Positions 50,787-59,262 of a DNA stretch of 64,000 nt are shown in pieces. The number at the start of each line of letters is the position of its first letter. Positions within the stretch are counted from its first letter, which is position 1. The notes below the pieces were generated by a model. That model did no database searches. It saw nothing but the letters and a program-made list of their open reading frames with translations, and had not been told where the DNA came from. Source of the stretch: DATAEG01 sp963703085 (GTDB lineage Bacteria; Actinomycetota; Actinomycetes; Mycobacteriales; Jatrophihabitantaceae); assembly GCA_963703085.1 (NCBI GenBank), contig OY969789.1, positions 496,001 to 560,000 of the forward strand, written 5' to 3'. The position numbers were made by a program, and so were the translations under genes.

Positions 50787-52235
50787 TTACGCCGGCGAGC
50801 GCAGCGTGCGCAGCTGGTCGCCATGCATCGGTCGGGTGATCCACCGGGCCACGAAGGTGCCGCGGGAGCGCACACAGCGCACTTCGAGGCGATGCGGTGT
50901 CTCCACGAAGATCACGTCGAAACGCAACGTGTCGGGATCGGTCCAGCCTCCGCTGGCAGCGACTGGCACCACGCCGTCTCCCGGCTGGGGCACGTTCTCC
51001 GTGACCAGCCAGCCGTCGGTACCCAGAGCGAACGGCAGCTCCGACCCGGCGTCATGCAGCGCGATCTGCCAGCTCCGTCCGTCGTACCGAACGCGGACGC
51101 CGGCAAGTGAGGTTGAATCAGCGCCGCTCTCATCCGCCGGCGTGAAGCTCACGTCTGCCCACTCGGCCCGATCGAGCGGGCGCGGCGCCGCAGCCACTGC
51201 AGGAAGCGCCAGCTGGGCGAGCCGATCAGCCAGCGCCGCGTCAGCAGCGCCGTCGGAGGTCGTCGCTGAGCCGAGAGCGGGCAGGACGTGCTCCCACACC
51301 GCGTCCAGCACGAGATGCATCGCTTCGTTTCCGGAGGTGATCGCGATGACGGTGTCCTGCTCGGGCAGCACGATGCAGAACTGTCCGTAGGCGCCGTCGC
51401 CGCGGTAGCCGTGCCGGGCCATCCAGAACTGGTACCCGTAGCCCTGCTGCCAGTCCGGGTTGGGTTCATCCGGGTTGGCGATGTGCGCGCGAGTTGCCTC
51501 GGCGACCCAGTCCGCGGGCAGCACCTGCTCGCCCTGCCAGAGGCCACCTTGCAGATAGAGCATCCCGAGCCGGGCCACCGCGTCGGTCGTCGCGTGCAAG
51601 CCGGTGAAGCCGACCTCCCGGCCGTCCGGGTAGTCCTGCCAACCCACCGCTGCGATGCCCAGCGGGTCGAACAGCCGCGGACGCAGGTACTCGGTAAGCC
51701 GCTGCCCGGTGACGCGTTGGATGATCGCGGCGATCGAATAGGTGGCCGGCTGGTTGTACTTGAAGACGGTTCCGGGTGGACGCTCCGGAGGCAGCATGAG
51801 GAAGCCGCGCACCGGCTCGGCAGGATCGGCCCGGACCGCCGGTTCCCACGTGTCGATCAGGTGACCGGTGGCCATCGCAGCCGCATGCCGCAATGTGATC
51901 GAGCGGCTCGCCGGGTCGGTGATGTCGGCCTGGAATTCCGGAAAGTAGTCGACGATCGCGTCGTCGAGGCCGACCAGGCCCTCGTCGACGGCGAAGCCCA
52001 GCGCCGTCGACGTGAAGCTCTTGCTCAGCGAGTACAGCAGGTGCGGCCTTGGCGCCGAATACGGCGCCCACCATCCCTGGGCGACGACCTGCCCGTGCCG
52101 CACGATCATCAGGCTGTGCAGCTCGATCTCCGGCGCGCTCTGCGCCGCATCGAGCAGGGCATTGATTCCGCGCGCATCGACGCCCTGCGCGGCAGGGGAA
52201 CTCGTCGGCAGTGGTGAAGAGGTCACGCACCTCAA
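50787..52235 (-). CDS. Serine hydrolase of the beta-lactamase / class C family
   Basis: 482 residues. The catalytic S-x-x-K is in LLYSLSKSFTSTALGFAVDE and the Y-x-N in TVFKYNQPATYSIAAIIQRV. The last 110 residues form an added beta-rich domain. No signal peptide is visible, so cytoplasmic esterase or peptidase activity is likelier than antibiotic resistance. Two GTG starts (52235 and 52226) are possible. Confidence 0.9.
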   Translation of the reverse strand: MRCVTSSPLPTSSPAAQGVDARGINALLDAAQSAPEIELHSLMIVRHGQVVAQGWWAPYSAPRPHLLYSLSKSFTSTALGFAVDEGLVGLDDAIVDYFPEFQADITDPASRSITLRHAAAMATGHLIDTWEPAVRADPAEPVRGFLMLPPERPPGTVFKYNQPATYSIAAIIQRVTGQRLTEYLRPRLFDPLGIAAVGWQDYPDGREVGFTGLHATTDAVARLGMLYLQGGLWQGEQVLPADWVAEATRAHIANPDEPNPDWQQGYGYQFWMARHGYRGDGAYGQFCIVLPEQDTVIAITSGNEAMHLVLDAVWEHVLPALGSATTSDGAADAALADRLAQLALPAVAAAPRPLDRAEWADVSFTPADESGADSTSLAGVRVRYDGRSWQIALHDAGSELPFALGTDGWLVTENVPQPGDGVVPVAASGGWTDPDTLRFDVIFVETPHRLEVRCVRSRGTFVARWITRPMHGDQLRTLRSPA

Positions 52236-52317
52236 AGTAATCGGTTGGCGGCCCGACGCCGCGCATTATTGGCGGATCAGCCGCCGATACGAAGGGCACG
52301 CCGCCAAAACCGGCGAG

Positions 52318-54177
52318 TTACTTCTTTGCGGTCTCGTCGCCGGTGGACAGCGCGGCGATGAACGCCTCCTGCGGCACCTCGACGCGACCTACCATCTTCA
52401 TCCGCTTCTTGCCTTCCTTCTGCTTTTCCAGCAGCTTGCGCTTACGGGTGATGTCACCGCCGTAGCACTTGGCCAGCACGTCCTTGCGCATCGCGCGGAT
52501 GCTCTCCCGGGCAATGACCCGGGAGCCGATCGCCGCCTGGATCGGCACCTCGAACTGCTGGCGCGGGATCAGCTTGCGCAGCTTGCCGGTCATCATCGTG
52601 CCGTACGCGTAGGCCTTGTCCTTGTGCACGATCGCGGAGAACGCGTCCACTGGCTCGCCCTGCAGGAGGATGTCGACCTTCACCAGATCGGCGACCTGCT
52701 CTCCCGCGGCTTCGTAGTCCAGCGAGGCGTAGCCGCGGGTGCGCGACTTCAGTTGATCGAAGAAGTCGAAGATGATCTCGGCCAGCGGCAGCGTGTAGCG
52801 CAGCTCGACGCGCGTCTCGGACAGGTAGTCCAGCCCGCCGAGCGACCCGCGGCGGCTCTGGCACAGCTCCATGATCGAGCCGATGAACTCGCTCGGCGCG
52901 ATGATCATCGCTTTGACCACCGGCTCGTGGGTTGCCGCGATCTTGCCGCCGGTGGGCCAGTCCGACGGGTTCGTCACGATGTGCTCACCGCCGTCGTCGA
53001 GCTCGACCCGGTAGACGACGTTGGGCGCGGTGGAGATGAGCTCGAGATCGAACTCGCGTTCCAGCCGGTCGCGGGTGATCTCCATGTGCAGCAGGCCGAG
53101 GAACCCGCACCGGAAGCCGAAGCCGAGCGCGGCGGAGCTCTCCGGCTCGTAGTCCAATGCCGCGTCGTTCAGCTGCAGCCGGTCCAGGGCGTCGCGCAGC
53201 AGCGGGTAGTCCGACCCGTCGATCGGATACAGCCCCGAATAGACCATCGGTTTCGGGTCGCGATAGGTGCCCAAGGCGGCTGCGGCCGGCTTGGCCGCGT
53301 CGGTCACGGTGTCGCCGACGCGGGACTGCCGGACGTCCTTCACCCCGGTGATCAGGTAGCCCACCTCGCCGACGCCCAGCCCCTCGGTCGGCTTCGGGTC
53401 CGGTGAGATGACGCCTACCTCGAGCAGCTCGTGGGTGGCGCCGGTGGACATCATCTTGATGCGCTCGCGCGGCGAGATGAACCCATCCACCACCCGGATG
53501 TAGGTGATGACGCCGCGATAGATGTCGTAGACGGAGTCGAAGATCATCGCGCGCGATGGCGCATCTGCCTCGCCCACCGGAGCCGGCACGTCGGCGCAGA
53601 CCAGGTCGAGCAATGCCTCGACGCCCTCGCCGGTCTTCGCGCTCACCCGCAGGACGTCGTCGGGATCGCAGCCGATGATGTGCGCGAGCTCGGCGGCGTA
53701 GCGATCGGGTTGGGCAGCCGGCAGGTCGATCTTGTTCAGCACCGGGATGATGTGCAGGTCGTTTTCCAGCGCCAGGTAGAGATTGGCCAGCGTCTGCGCC
53801 TCGATGCCCTGCGCCGCGTCCACCAGCAGGACGGCTCCTTCGCAGGCGGCCAGTGACCGGCTCACCTCGTAGGTGAAGTCGACATGCCCCGGGGTGTCGA
53901 TCAGGTGCAAGGTGTAGTCGACGTCGCCGCTGCCGTCGCTGCCTCGAACCGTCCACGGCATCCGCACACTCTGCGACTTGATGGTGATGCCGCGCTCCCG
54001 CTCGATGTCCATCCGGTCCAGATATTGCGCGCGCATCTGCCGGCCGTCCACAACGCCGGTGAGCTGCAGCATCCGGTCGGCCAGCGTCGACTTGCCGTGG
54101 TCGATGTGCGCGATGATGCAGAAGTTGCGGATACGGGCCGGGTCGGTGCGCCGGGCAACGGATCGGGGTGCGGTCAC
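52318..54177 (-). CDS. lepA: Elongation factor 4 (LepA)
   Basis: 619 residues, normal length. G1 is AHIDHGKSTLADRMLQ, G3 DTPGHVDFTYEVSRSLAACE, G4 VLNKIDLPAAQPDRYA; the LepA-specific C-terminal domain ends with GDITRKRKLLEKQKEGKKRM. It remodels stalled or hibernating ribosomes. The start ATG at 54177 gives MTAPRSVARRTDPARIRNFC. Divergent from the PRPP-synthetase-like gene across repeat R1. Confidence 0.97.
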   Translation of the reverse strand: MTAPRSVARRTDPARIRNFCIIAHIDHGKSTLADRMLQLTGVVDGRQMRAQYLDRMDIERERGITIKSQSVRMPWTVRGSDGSGDVDYTLHLIDTPGHVDFTYEVSRSLAACEGAVLLVDAAQGIEAQTLANLYLALENDLHIIPVLNKIDLPAAQPDRYAAELAHIIGCDPDDVLRVSAKTGEGVEALLDLVCADVPAPVGEADAPSRAMIFDSVYDIYRGVITYIRVVDGFISPRERIKMMSTGATHELLEVGVISPDPKPTEGLGVGEVGYLITGVKDVRQSRVGDTVTDAAKPAAAALGTYRDPKPMVYSGLYPIDGSDYPLLRDALDRLQLNDAALDYEPESSAALGFGFRCGFLGLLHMEITRDRLEREFDLELISTAPNVVYRVELDDGGEHIVTNPSDWPTGGKIAATHEPVVKAMIIAPSEFIGSIMELCQSRRGSLGGLDYLSETRVELRYTLPLAEIIFDFFDQLKSRTRGYASLDYEAAGEQVADLVKVDILLQGEPVDAFSAIVHKDKAYAYGTMMTGKLRKLIPRQQFEVPIQAAIGSRVIARESIRAMRKDVLAKCYGGDITRKRKLLEKQKEGKKRMKMVGRVEVPQEAFIAALSTGDETAKK

Positions 54178-54321
54178 AGCCAGCTTTCGAATCGACGGAC
54201 GGATGCTAATCCCATCGATCCCATGCCCGGCCGACCTGGCCGATCCCCAGGGCTCAGGGCAGCAGGACGGTGCAGATGCTCATTACATCGCCGTCATCGG
54301 TGTCGGAGCCGACCATAGGAA

Positions 54322-54461
54322 CGATGAGCGCTCGCGCGAAGAGGATCGCCGGCGCGCGACGAAGGAGCGCTTGCCCGAGCGAAGCGAGGAATGCGGTTGC
54401 GAGTAGGCCCCGACGCGAAGCGAGGGGCCCGCGAGCCAACCGATCAGGCGATCGCATAAAC
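54322..54461 (+). repeat. Dispersed repeat R1, copy 2 (about 140 bp)
   Basis: Collinear with the minus strand of 7231-7366 over the whole length with only small gaps, ending in CAACCGAtcaGGCGATC as copy 1 ends in CAACCGAcgcGGCGATC. Here it fills most of the 299-base gap between divergent lepA and the PRPP-synthetase-like gene, ending 15 bases before the latter's ATG. No gene is seen in it. Confidence 0.8.
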
Positions 54462-54476
54462 AGTTAGCCTTCACCC

Positions 54477-55460
54477 ATGCGCGAGATCGTGGTGCTCTCG
54501 GGGAACGCCCACCGCCCGCTCGCCCAGCGCATCTGCGACGCGCTGGACGTGCCACTCTCGCGCACCGAGATCCGTCGGTTCAGCAACGACTGCCTCTACG
54601 TCCAATTGCAGGAGAACTGCCGGCAGCGCGACGTCTACGTGGTGCAACCGCTGGTGCCGCCGACCCAGGAGCACCTGATGGAGCTGCTGCTCATGCTGGA
54701 CGCGGCGCGCGGGGCCTCGGCATCGCAGGTCACGGCGGTCATCCCGCACTATGCCTACGCGCGCTCGGACAAGAAGGACGCATCGCGCATCTCCATTGCC
54801 GGTCGGCTGGTCGCGGACATGCTGGTCACCGCGGGCGCCGATCGGGTTCTCACGATGACGCTGCACGCTCCGCAGGTACACGGCTTCTTCTCCGTCCCGG
54901 TGGACCATCTCACCGCGATCGGCGAGCTGGCCGACCACTTCCGCTCGACCGATCTGAGCAACACGATCGTGGTCTCCCCCGACCTGGGCAACGCGAAGAC
55001 GGCGACGCAGTTCGCGCGATTGCTGGGCCTGCCCGTTGCGGCCGGCAGCAAGCAGCGGCTGTCCGACGACCGGGTGATCATCGACGCCATCGTCGGCGAC
55101 GTGCGCGGCAAGCGGGCCATCGTCCTCGACGACGAGATCGCTACCGGCGGCTCCATCATCGAACTGCTCGACCGCTTGGCCGAGCAGGACTGCACGAGCG
55201 CGGCGATCGCCTGTACGCACGGACTGTTCGCCGGGAAGTCGGTGCAGCGACTGCGCGAGCACCCGAGCGTCACCGAGGTGGTCTCCACCGACACCGTCCC
55301 GCCGCCGGTCGAACCGTGGCCGGAGCTGGTCGTCAGGTCGGTCGCCCCGCTGTTCGCCGAGGCGATTTCCCGGATCCACGGTGGCGAGTCGATCAGCAGC
55401 CTCTTCGACGGCGTCGACCCGACCCACGGTCCCCCGCAGCCACAGCTGCCCTTCGCCTGA
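54477..55460 (+). CDS. Ribose-phosphate pyrophosphokinase-like protein
   Basis: 327 residues. The two-domain PRPP synthetase pattern is clear: MREIVVLSGNAHRPLAQRIC, the ATP-side RSDKKDASRISIAGRLVADML, and the PRPP loop VLDDEIATGGSIIELLDRL. Several positions depart from housekeeping Prs (FSNDCLYVQLQENCRQRDV for FANGEI..., RSDKKDASR for RQDKKHRGR), so this may be a paralogue with altered function, or a phosphoribosyltransferase-like regulator. ATG at 54477. Confidence 0.8.
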   Translation: MREIVVLSGNAHRPLAQRICDALDVPLSRTEIRRFSNDCLYVQLQENCRQRDVYVVQPLVPPTQEHLMELLLMLDAARGASASQVTAVIPHYAYARSDKKDASRISIAGRLVADMLVTAGADRVLTMTLHAPQVHGFFSVPVDHLTAIGELADHFRSTDLSNTIVVSPDLGNAKTATQFARLLGLPVAAGSKQRLSDDRVIIDAIVGDVRGKRAIVLDDEIATGGSIIELLDRLAEQDCTSAAIACTHGLFAGKSVQRLREHPSVTEVVSTDTVPPPVEPWPELVVRSVAPLFAEAISRIHGGESISSLFDGVDPTHGPPQPQLPFA

Positions 55461-55592
55461 GTCGCGCCAGCAGGCCGCGCACCGGGATGCCTGGACGGCT
55501 CGGGCGGGCAGCTGGCCGAGGGACCGCGGTCTCCTGGTGGAACGCCGAGGGCGACGCGGCGCCGCGCGGGCCGATCAGGCACGATAGGCGCC

Positions 55593-55979
55593 ATGACCGG
55601 AATCCCAGCTGCTGACCCGCGCGCCGTCGTCGAATACCGCATCCCGGCCACTGCACTGAAGGCCGGCGACCTGGTGAACACGTCGCCGGGCGGCCCGGAC
55701 GACTGGCAACGGGTGCTGGCCGTGCACAAGAAGGGCGCGAGTTCGAACCCCGACGTGGCGAAGTTGATGCAGACCATCGGCGACCGGTACGTCATGGTCG
55801 AACTGACCGATGTCGCCCCGGTGGACAGCAACGTCTATGTCTCCGACGGTGCGGTCATGGTCTTCGGTACCGACGGTGACGACGACGCCCCGGTGGCTGA
55901 CGTCGTCAGCGGCGCCGACGAGAAGCGCACCTACCTGTACACGGTGCACGAGCTGGTCTCGGTCCGGGCCTCGGCCTGA
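55593..55979 (+). CDS. Hypothetical protein, 128 residues
   Basis: Soluble acidic protein without recognisable family; segments ALKAGDLVNTSPGGPDDWQR and LYTVHELVSVRASA frame a beta-rich body. GC-rich codon use matches its neighbours. No Shine-Dalgarno sequence is obvious before the ATG. It converges with the methyltransferase gene with a 7-base gap. Confidence 0.6.
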   Translation: MTGIPAADPRAVVEYRIPATALKAGDLVNTSPGGPDDWQRVLAVHKKGASSNPDVAKLMQTIGDRYVMVELTDVAPVDSNVYVSDGAVMVFGTDGDDDAPVADVVSGADEKRTYLYTVHELVSVRASA

Positions 55980-55986
55980 GCGCGGC

Positions 55987-56652
55987 TTAGAGGTCCCGTC
56001 GTCCGGATCGCTCCACGTGCGGTTCGACGACGGCGTCCTTCTCGAAGACGACGACGCTGTCGTAGAAGTGCATTGATCGCGTCGTCCTGGTGAACTCGTC
56101 CGGCGCGAACTCCGGGCTGCGCGAGTGCCAGGCGTTCAGCTGATCGAGGAGGTTCTTCGCGTATTCGATGAACGTGCCCGGCTTGCGGTATCCGCCGCCG
56201 TAGTTGTCCCAATAGCTGGTGTGCAAATCCTCGATCAGGAAGACCCCGCCCGGCTTCACCGTGGGATACAGCTCCTCGAAGGTAGCGATCTGCTGGCCCA
56301 TGTGATGACCGCCGTCCTCGATCAGCACGTCGATCGGGCCGATCTCGGCGGCGATCTCTCGCAGGAACGTGCGGTCCTCCTGATCGCCGATGAACACCGT
56401 GATGCCGCGTTCTTCGAAGTTCTTGCACTCCGGGTTCACATCGACGCCGTAGATCCGAGCCCGGCGTCCGAAGTAATTCCGCCACATCTGCAGCGAGCCG
56501 CCATGCGCCACGCCGAACTCCAGCACGACCACCGGCTTGAATCGGTACTTGGCGAGATGCCGGTGGTAGATGTCGAAGTAGTGCACCCACTTGTGGATCT
56601 GTCGCCCCGTATTGCGGCGGAAGTACCGCTCCAGTGGGTTGCGTTGTGCCAC
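55987..56652 (-). CDS. Class I SAM-dependent methyltransferase, MycE/TylF- or cephalosporin-hydroxylase-like
   Basis: 221 residues. VVVLEFGVAHGGSLQMWRNY is SAM motif I, IYGVDVNPECKNFEERGITV an acidic loop, DVLIEDGGHHMGQQIATFEE and GGVFLIEDLHTSYWDNYGGG the metal-dependent catalytic region shared by macrolide sugar O-methyltransferases. No natural-product cluster is adjacent, so the acceptor is open; a cell-wall glycan is possible. GTG start at 56652. Confidence 0.82.
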   Translation of the reverse strand: MAQRNPLERYFRRNTGRQIHKWVHYFDIYHRHLAKYRFKPVVVLEFGVAHGGSLQMWRNYFGRRARIYGVDVNPECKNFEERGITVFIGDQEDRTFLREIAAEIGPIDVLIEDGGHHMGQQIATFEELYPTVKPGGVFLIEDLHTSYWDNYGGGYRKPGTFIEYAKNLLDQLNAWHSRSPEFAPDEFTRTTRSMHFYDSVVVFEKDAVVEPHVERSGRRDL

Positions 56653-56770
56653 CTGGTTCTCCCCTGATCAACGTGCCGGCTCGTTTGCAGCAGCCTACCC
56701 AGGGCCGTTGCGGCTGCCTGTAGCCCACAATTCCGATGCCAGGATCACGCCGGCACGCGATGATCCTCGA

Positions 56771-57727
56771 GTGCACCCCTCGTCCACACCGTTCACGCCG
56801 ACCTGGTCTCCGCGGGTCGAGTGGGCGGCCGCACCTGGCGTCATCGCCGATTGGGTCACCGCGGAGCTGGGTGAGCCGGTCGTCGGCGCCAGCACTCAGG
56901 TCGGCGGCTTCTCCTCCGGGGTGGCCAGCGTGGTGCGCACCGCGAGCGGCCGCCGCGCGTTCGTCAAGGTCGCGCACGCCGCCCGCAACCCGGTGACCCC
57001 GCGGCTGTTCCGGCATGAGATCGCCGTCAACGCCGTGCTTCCCGCTGCGGCCCCGGTACCGCAGCTGCGCGCACATCTCGACGACGGCGAGTGGGTGGGC
57101 CTGCTGTTCGACGCCATCGACGGGGGCCCGCCGCACTGGCCGTGGGACGAGCATGAGCTGGCCGCGACCTTGGCTGCCCTCGGTGTGCTCCAGGACGTGC
57201 TCACCCCGGCGCCGCCAGCCGCCTACGAGCTGCCGATCGCACCGAAGCTGCTCCGCGAGGAGTTCGGCTCCTGTGCCCGGCTGGCCGAGCAGCGACCGGC
57301 CGAATTGGATCCGTGGACCACCGCCCACCTCGACCGGCTCGTCGATTCGGCTGACCGCGCGGCGCTCGCCGGGGACACGCTGGTCAATTTCGACGTGCGC
57401 GCCGACAACACCGTGCTCGACCGTGCCGGCCGGGCCTGGATCGTGGACTGGTCGTGGGGTTGCGTCGGCGCCGCCTTCTGTGAGCCGGTCATCTTGCTCG
57501 TGAACGCTGCCGTTGCCGGGCAGGACCCGCAGTTGTGGCTCGGTCGCTCGACGGCCGCGGATGCCGCCCCGGAACACGTCGATGCGTTCCTGGCGATGCT
57601 GATCGGGATGTGGGCCGAAGCGGTGTTGCAACCGGAGCCGGTGGGTACCGCGGGCATGCGAAAGTTCCAGCGCGCGCACCTGCAGGCCGCGCAGCGCTGG
57701 CTGCAGCGCCGCTGGAACGATCGGTGA
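56771..57727 (+). CDS. Phosphotransferase (aminoglycoside phosphotransferase/choline kinase fold)
   Basis: 318 residues. The ATP-binding lysine is in RRAFVKVAHAARNPV; the catalytic loop is LVNFDVRADNTVLD, where aspartate and asparagine are kept but the first histidine is replaced by asparagine-phenylalanine; the metal aspartate is in WIVDWSWG. This is the general APH kinase fold; a resistance role cannot be inferred. GTG at 56771 (VHPSSTPFTPTW) is the likely start, without a strong ribosome-binding site. Confidence 0.8.
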   Translation: MHPSSTPFTPTWSPRVEWAAAPGVIADWVTAELGEPVVGASTQVGGFSSGVASVVRTASGRRAFVKVAHAARNPVTPRLFRHEIAVNAVLPAAAPVPQLRAHLDDGEWVGLLFDAIDGGPPHWPWDEHELAATLAALGVLQDVLTPAPPAAYELPIAPKLLREEFGSCARLAEQRPAELDPWTTAHLDRLVDSADRAALAGDTLVNFDVRADNTVLDRAGRAWIVDWSWGCVGAAFCEPVILLVNAAVAGQDPQLWLGRSTAADAAPEHVDAFLAMLIGMWAEAVLQPEPVGTAGMRKFQRAHLQAAQRWLQRRWNDR

Positions 57728-57773
57728 CTTGCGACCCGCGTCACTCCCGCTAAAGGCCCGGTTCGGCGGTGAT

Positions 57774-57803
57774 TTGAGCCCCGCAGCAACGCGCTGGTAA
57801 CCT
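57774..57803 (+). promoter_or_regulatory. Promoter of rpsT
   Basis: TTGAGC (57774-57779), 18-base spacer and TAACCT (57798-57803) give a sigma-A-type promoter about 105 bases before the S20 start, leaving an approximately 95-base leader. Assignment is by motif only. Confidence 0.5.
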
Positions 57804-57908
57804 GGGCGGGTTGCCCTGCCCTGCGCAGTCGCCGTTTCGGTGGCCGCGGGATGGCGCACCCCGTACTAGCGAGAACACATCATCTGACTACCGGTAAGAG
57901 GCTGCTTC

Positions 57909-58175
57909 GTGGCGAACATCAAGTCCCAGATCAAGCGGATCCGCACCAACGAGAAGGCGCGGCTACGGAACAAGAGCGTGAAGTCCTCGCTCAAGACTTC
58001 GATCCGCAAGTTCCGGACGGCCGCAGACGGCGGCGATCGCGAAGCCGCCCTGCTGGCCCTGCACGACGCCTCACGAGCCCTCGACAAGGCCGCCAGCGCC
58101 GGTGTGATCCACCCGAACCAGGCCGCGAACAAGAAGTCGGCCATGGCCCTCGCCGCGAACAAGCTCGCCGACTAG
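57909..58175 (+). CDS. rpsT: 30S ribosomal protein S20
   Basis: 88 residues, MANIKSQIKRIRTNEKARLR followed by two further basic helices, binding 16S rRNA. Conserved end NQAANKKSAMALAANKLAD. GTG start after AAGAGG. Convergent with holA as in mycobacteria (Rv2412/Rv2413c). Confidence 0.97.
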   Translation: MANIKSQIKRIRTNEKARLRNKSVKSSLKTSIRKFRTAADGGDREAALLALHDASRALDKAASAGVIHPNQAANKKSAMALAANKLAD

Positions 58176-58198
58176 GCGAAATCGCCTGACCTGTTCGG

Positions 58199-58220
58199 TC
58201 GCACGTCCTCGCTCGTGCGA
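58199..58220. terminator. Hairpin after rpsT
   Basis: TCGCACG (58199-58205) and CGTGCGA (58214-58220) with an 8-base loop, 23 bases after the rpsT stop and before the convergent holA stop. A smaller GGCGA/TCGCC stem precedes it. Confidence 0.5.
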
Positions 58221-58248
58221 CGCGAGATCAGCTTGGTGATGACCGCAG

Positions 58249-59262
58249 TCAGCGGCGCCGCGTGGTCGTCGATTGCCGGAGGCGGGCCAACCGCCAGATC
58301 GCCCGCTCCAGCGCATAATCCGGGTCGGCGGCGGCACCCTTCACGTCCGCGTTGAGCTCAGCCACCACGCCCAATGCCCGGGCCAGCCCAGGCTCCGACC
58401 AGCCCCGGGACTGGGTCTGCGCCCGACGTACCTTCCACGGTGGCATGCCCAGCCGACCGGCCAGCGCGTTCGGTGAGCCGCCGCCGGCAGAGGTCACCCG
58501 GACGATCGAGCGCACCCCGTCGGCGAGAGCATCGGCGATCAGCACGTGCGCCACACCGATCGACCGGGCCCAGCGCAACGTCTCCATCGCTCCCGGCACG
58601 TCACCGACGACGGCTCGGTCGGACACCGCGAATCCGGTCACCTCGGCCCGGCCGCGATGATAGGCGGCGACGGTGCGCACATCGATGGTGCCGGCGGAGT
58701 CGGACGCCAGCTGGGCGGTGACCGAGGCCAGCTCGCGCAGGTCGCCGCCGACCGCGTCGATGAGATGAGCCACTGCGTCGGCTGAGATCGTGGCCCCGGC
58801 CCGCCGCGCCTCGCTGCGGACGAAATCGGCGCGCTCGTCGGCGCGGATGACCTTGCCGCACTCGATGGTGTGCGCGTGCGCCTTCTGCGCGGCAGCCAGC
58901 AGGGCCTTGCCCTTCGCGCCGCCGGCGTGCTGCAGCACGAGGGTCAACTCCGGCACGGGATCGGCGAGGAACGCCTCGATAGCGGGCAACTCGGCGACCA
59001 CCACATCCTGAGCCGAGCGCACCACGATGAGCCCGACCTCGGCGAAGAGGGACGGCGTGAGCAGGTCGATGAGCTCTCCGGGAGCCAGCTGCGAGCCGAC
59101 CCGTTCGGTCACCGCCGCAGCCGGGTCCTCGGCGCGGAGGGCGGCGGCGACCTGCTCGACGGCACGGGAGATGAGCAGTTCCTCGTCACCGAGCAGCAGC
59201 ACCACGTTCGGCCGGGGGCGATCACCCCAGGGGTCGGTTGCCCCCGCACTGTCCTCGGCCAC
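58249..59262 (-). CDS. holA: DNA polymerase III delta subunit
   Basis: 337 residues; the clamp-loader subunit that opens the beta clamp. NVVLLLGDEELLISRAVEQV opens the conserved part after 18 residues, and the HolA pattern continues with LTLVLQHAGGAKGKALLAAA and the C-terminal RLGMPPWKVRRAQTQSRGWS. The first 51 codons lie inside the 3' end of the comEC frame, an unusually long same-strand overlap; a later start would not remove it because the conserved region begins at codon 19. Confidence 0.93.
   Translation of the reverse strand: MAEDSAGATDPWGDRPRPNVVLLLGDEELLISRAVEQVAAALRAEDPAAAVTERVGSQLAPGELIDLLTPSLFAEVGLIVVRSAQDVVVAELPAIEAFLADPVPELTLVLQHAGGAKGKALLAAAQKAHAHTIECGKVIRADERADFVRSEARRAGATISADAVAHLIDAVGGDLRELASVTAQLASDSAGTIDVRTVAAYHRGRAEVTGFAVSDRAVVGDVPGAMETLRWARSIGVAHVLIADALADGVRSIVRVTSAGGGSPNALAGRLGMPPWKVRRAQTQSRGWSEPGLARALGVVAELNADVKGAAADPDYALERAIWRLARLRQSTTTRRR

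Noticed and set aside
56771..57727. Antibiotic resistance gene (aminoglycoside phosphotransferase)
   Set aside because: Only the general kinase fold is supported; the catalytic HGD is changed to NFD and no resistance context is present.
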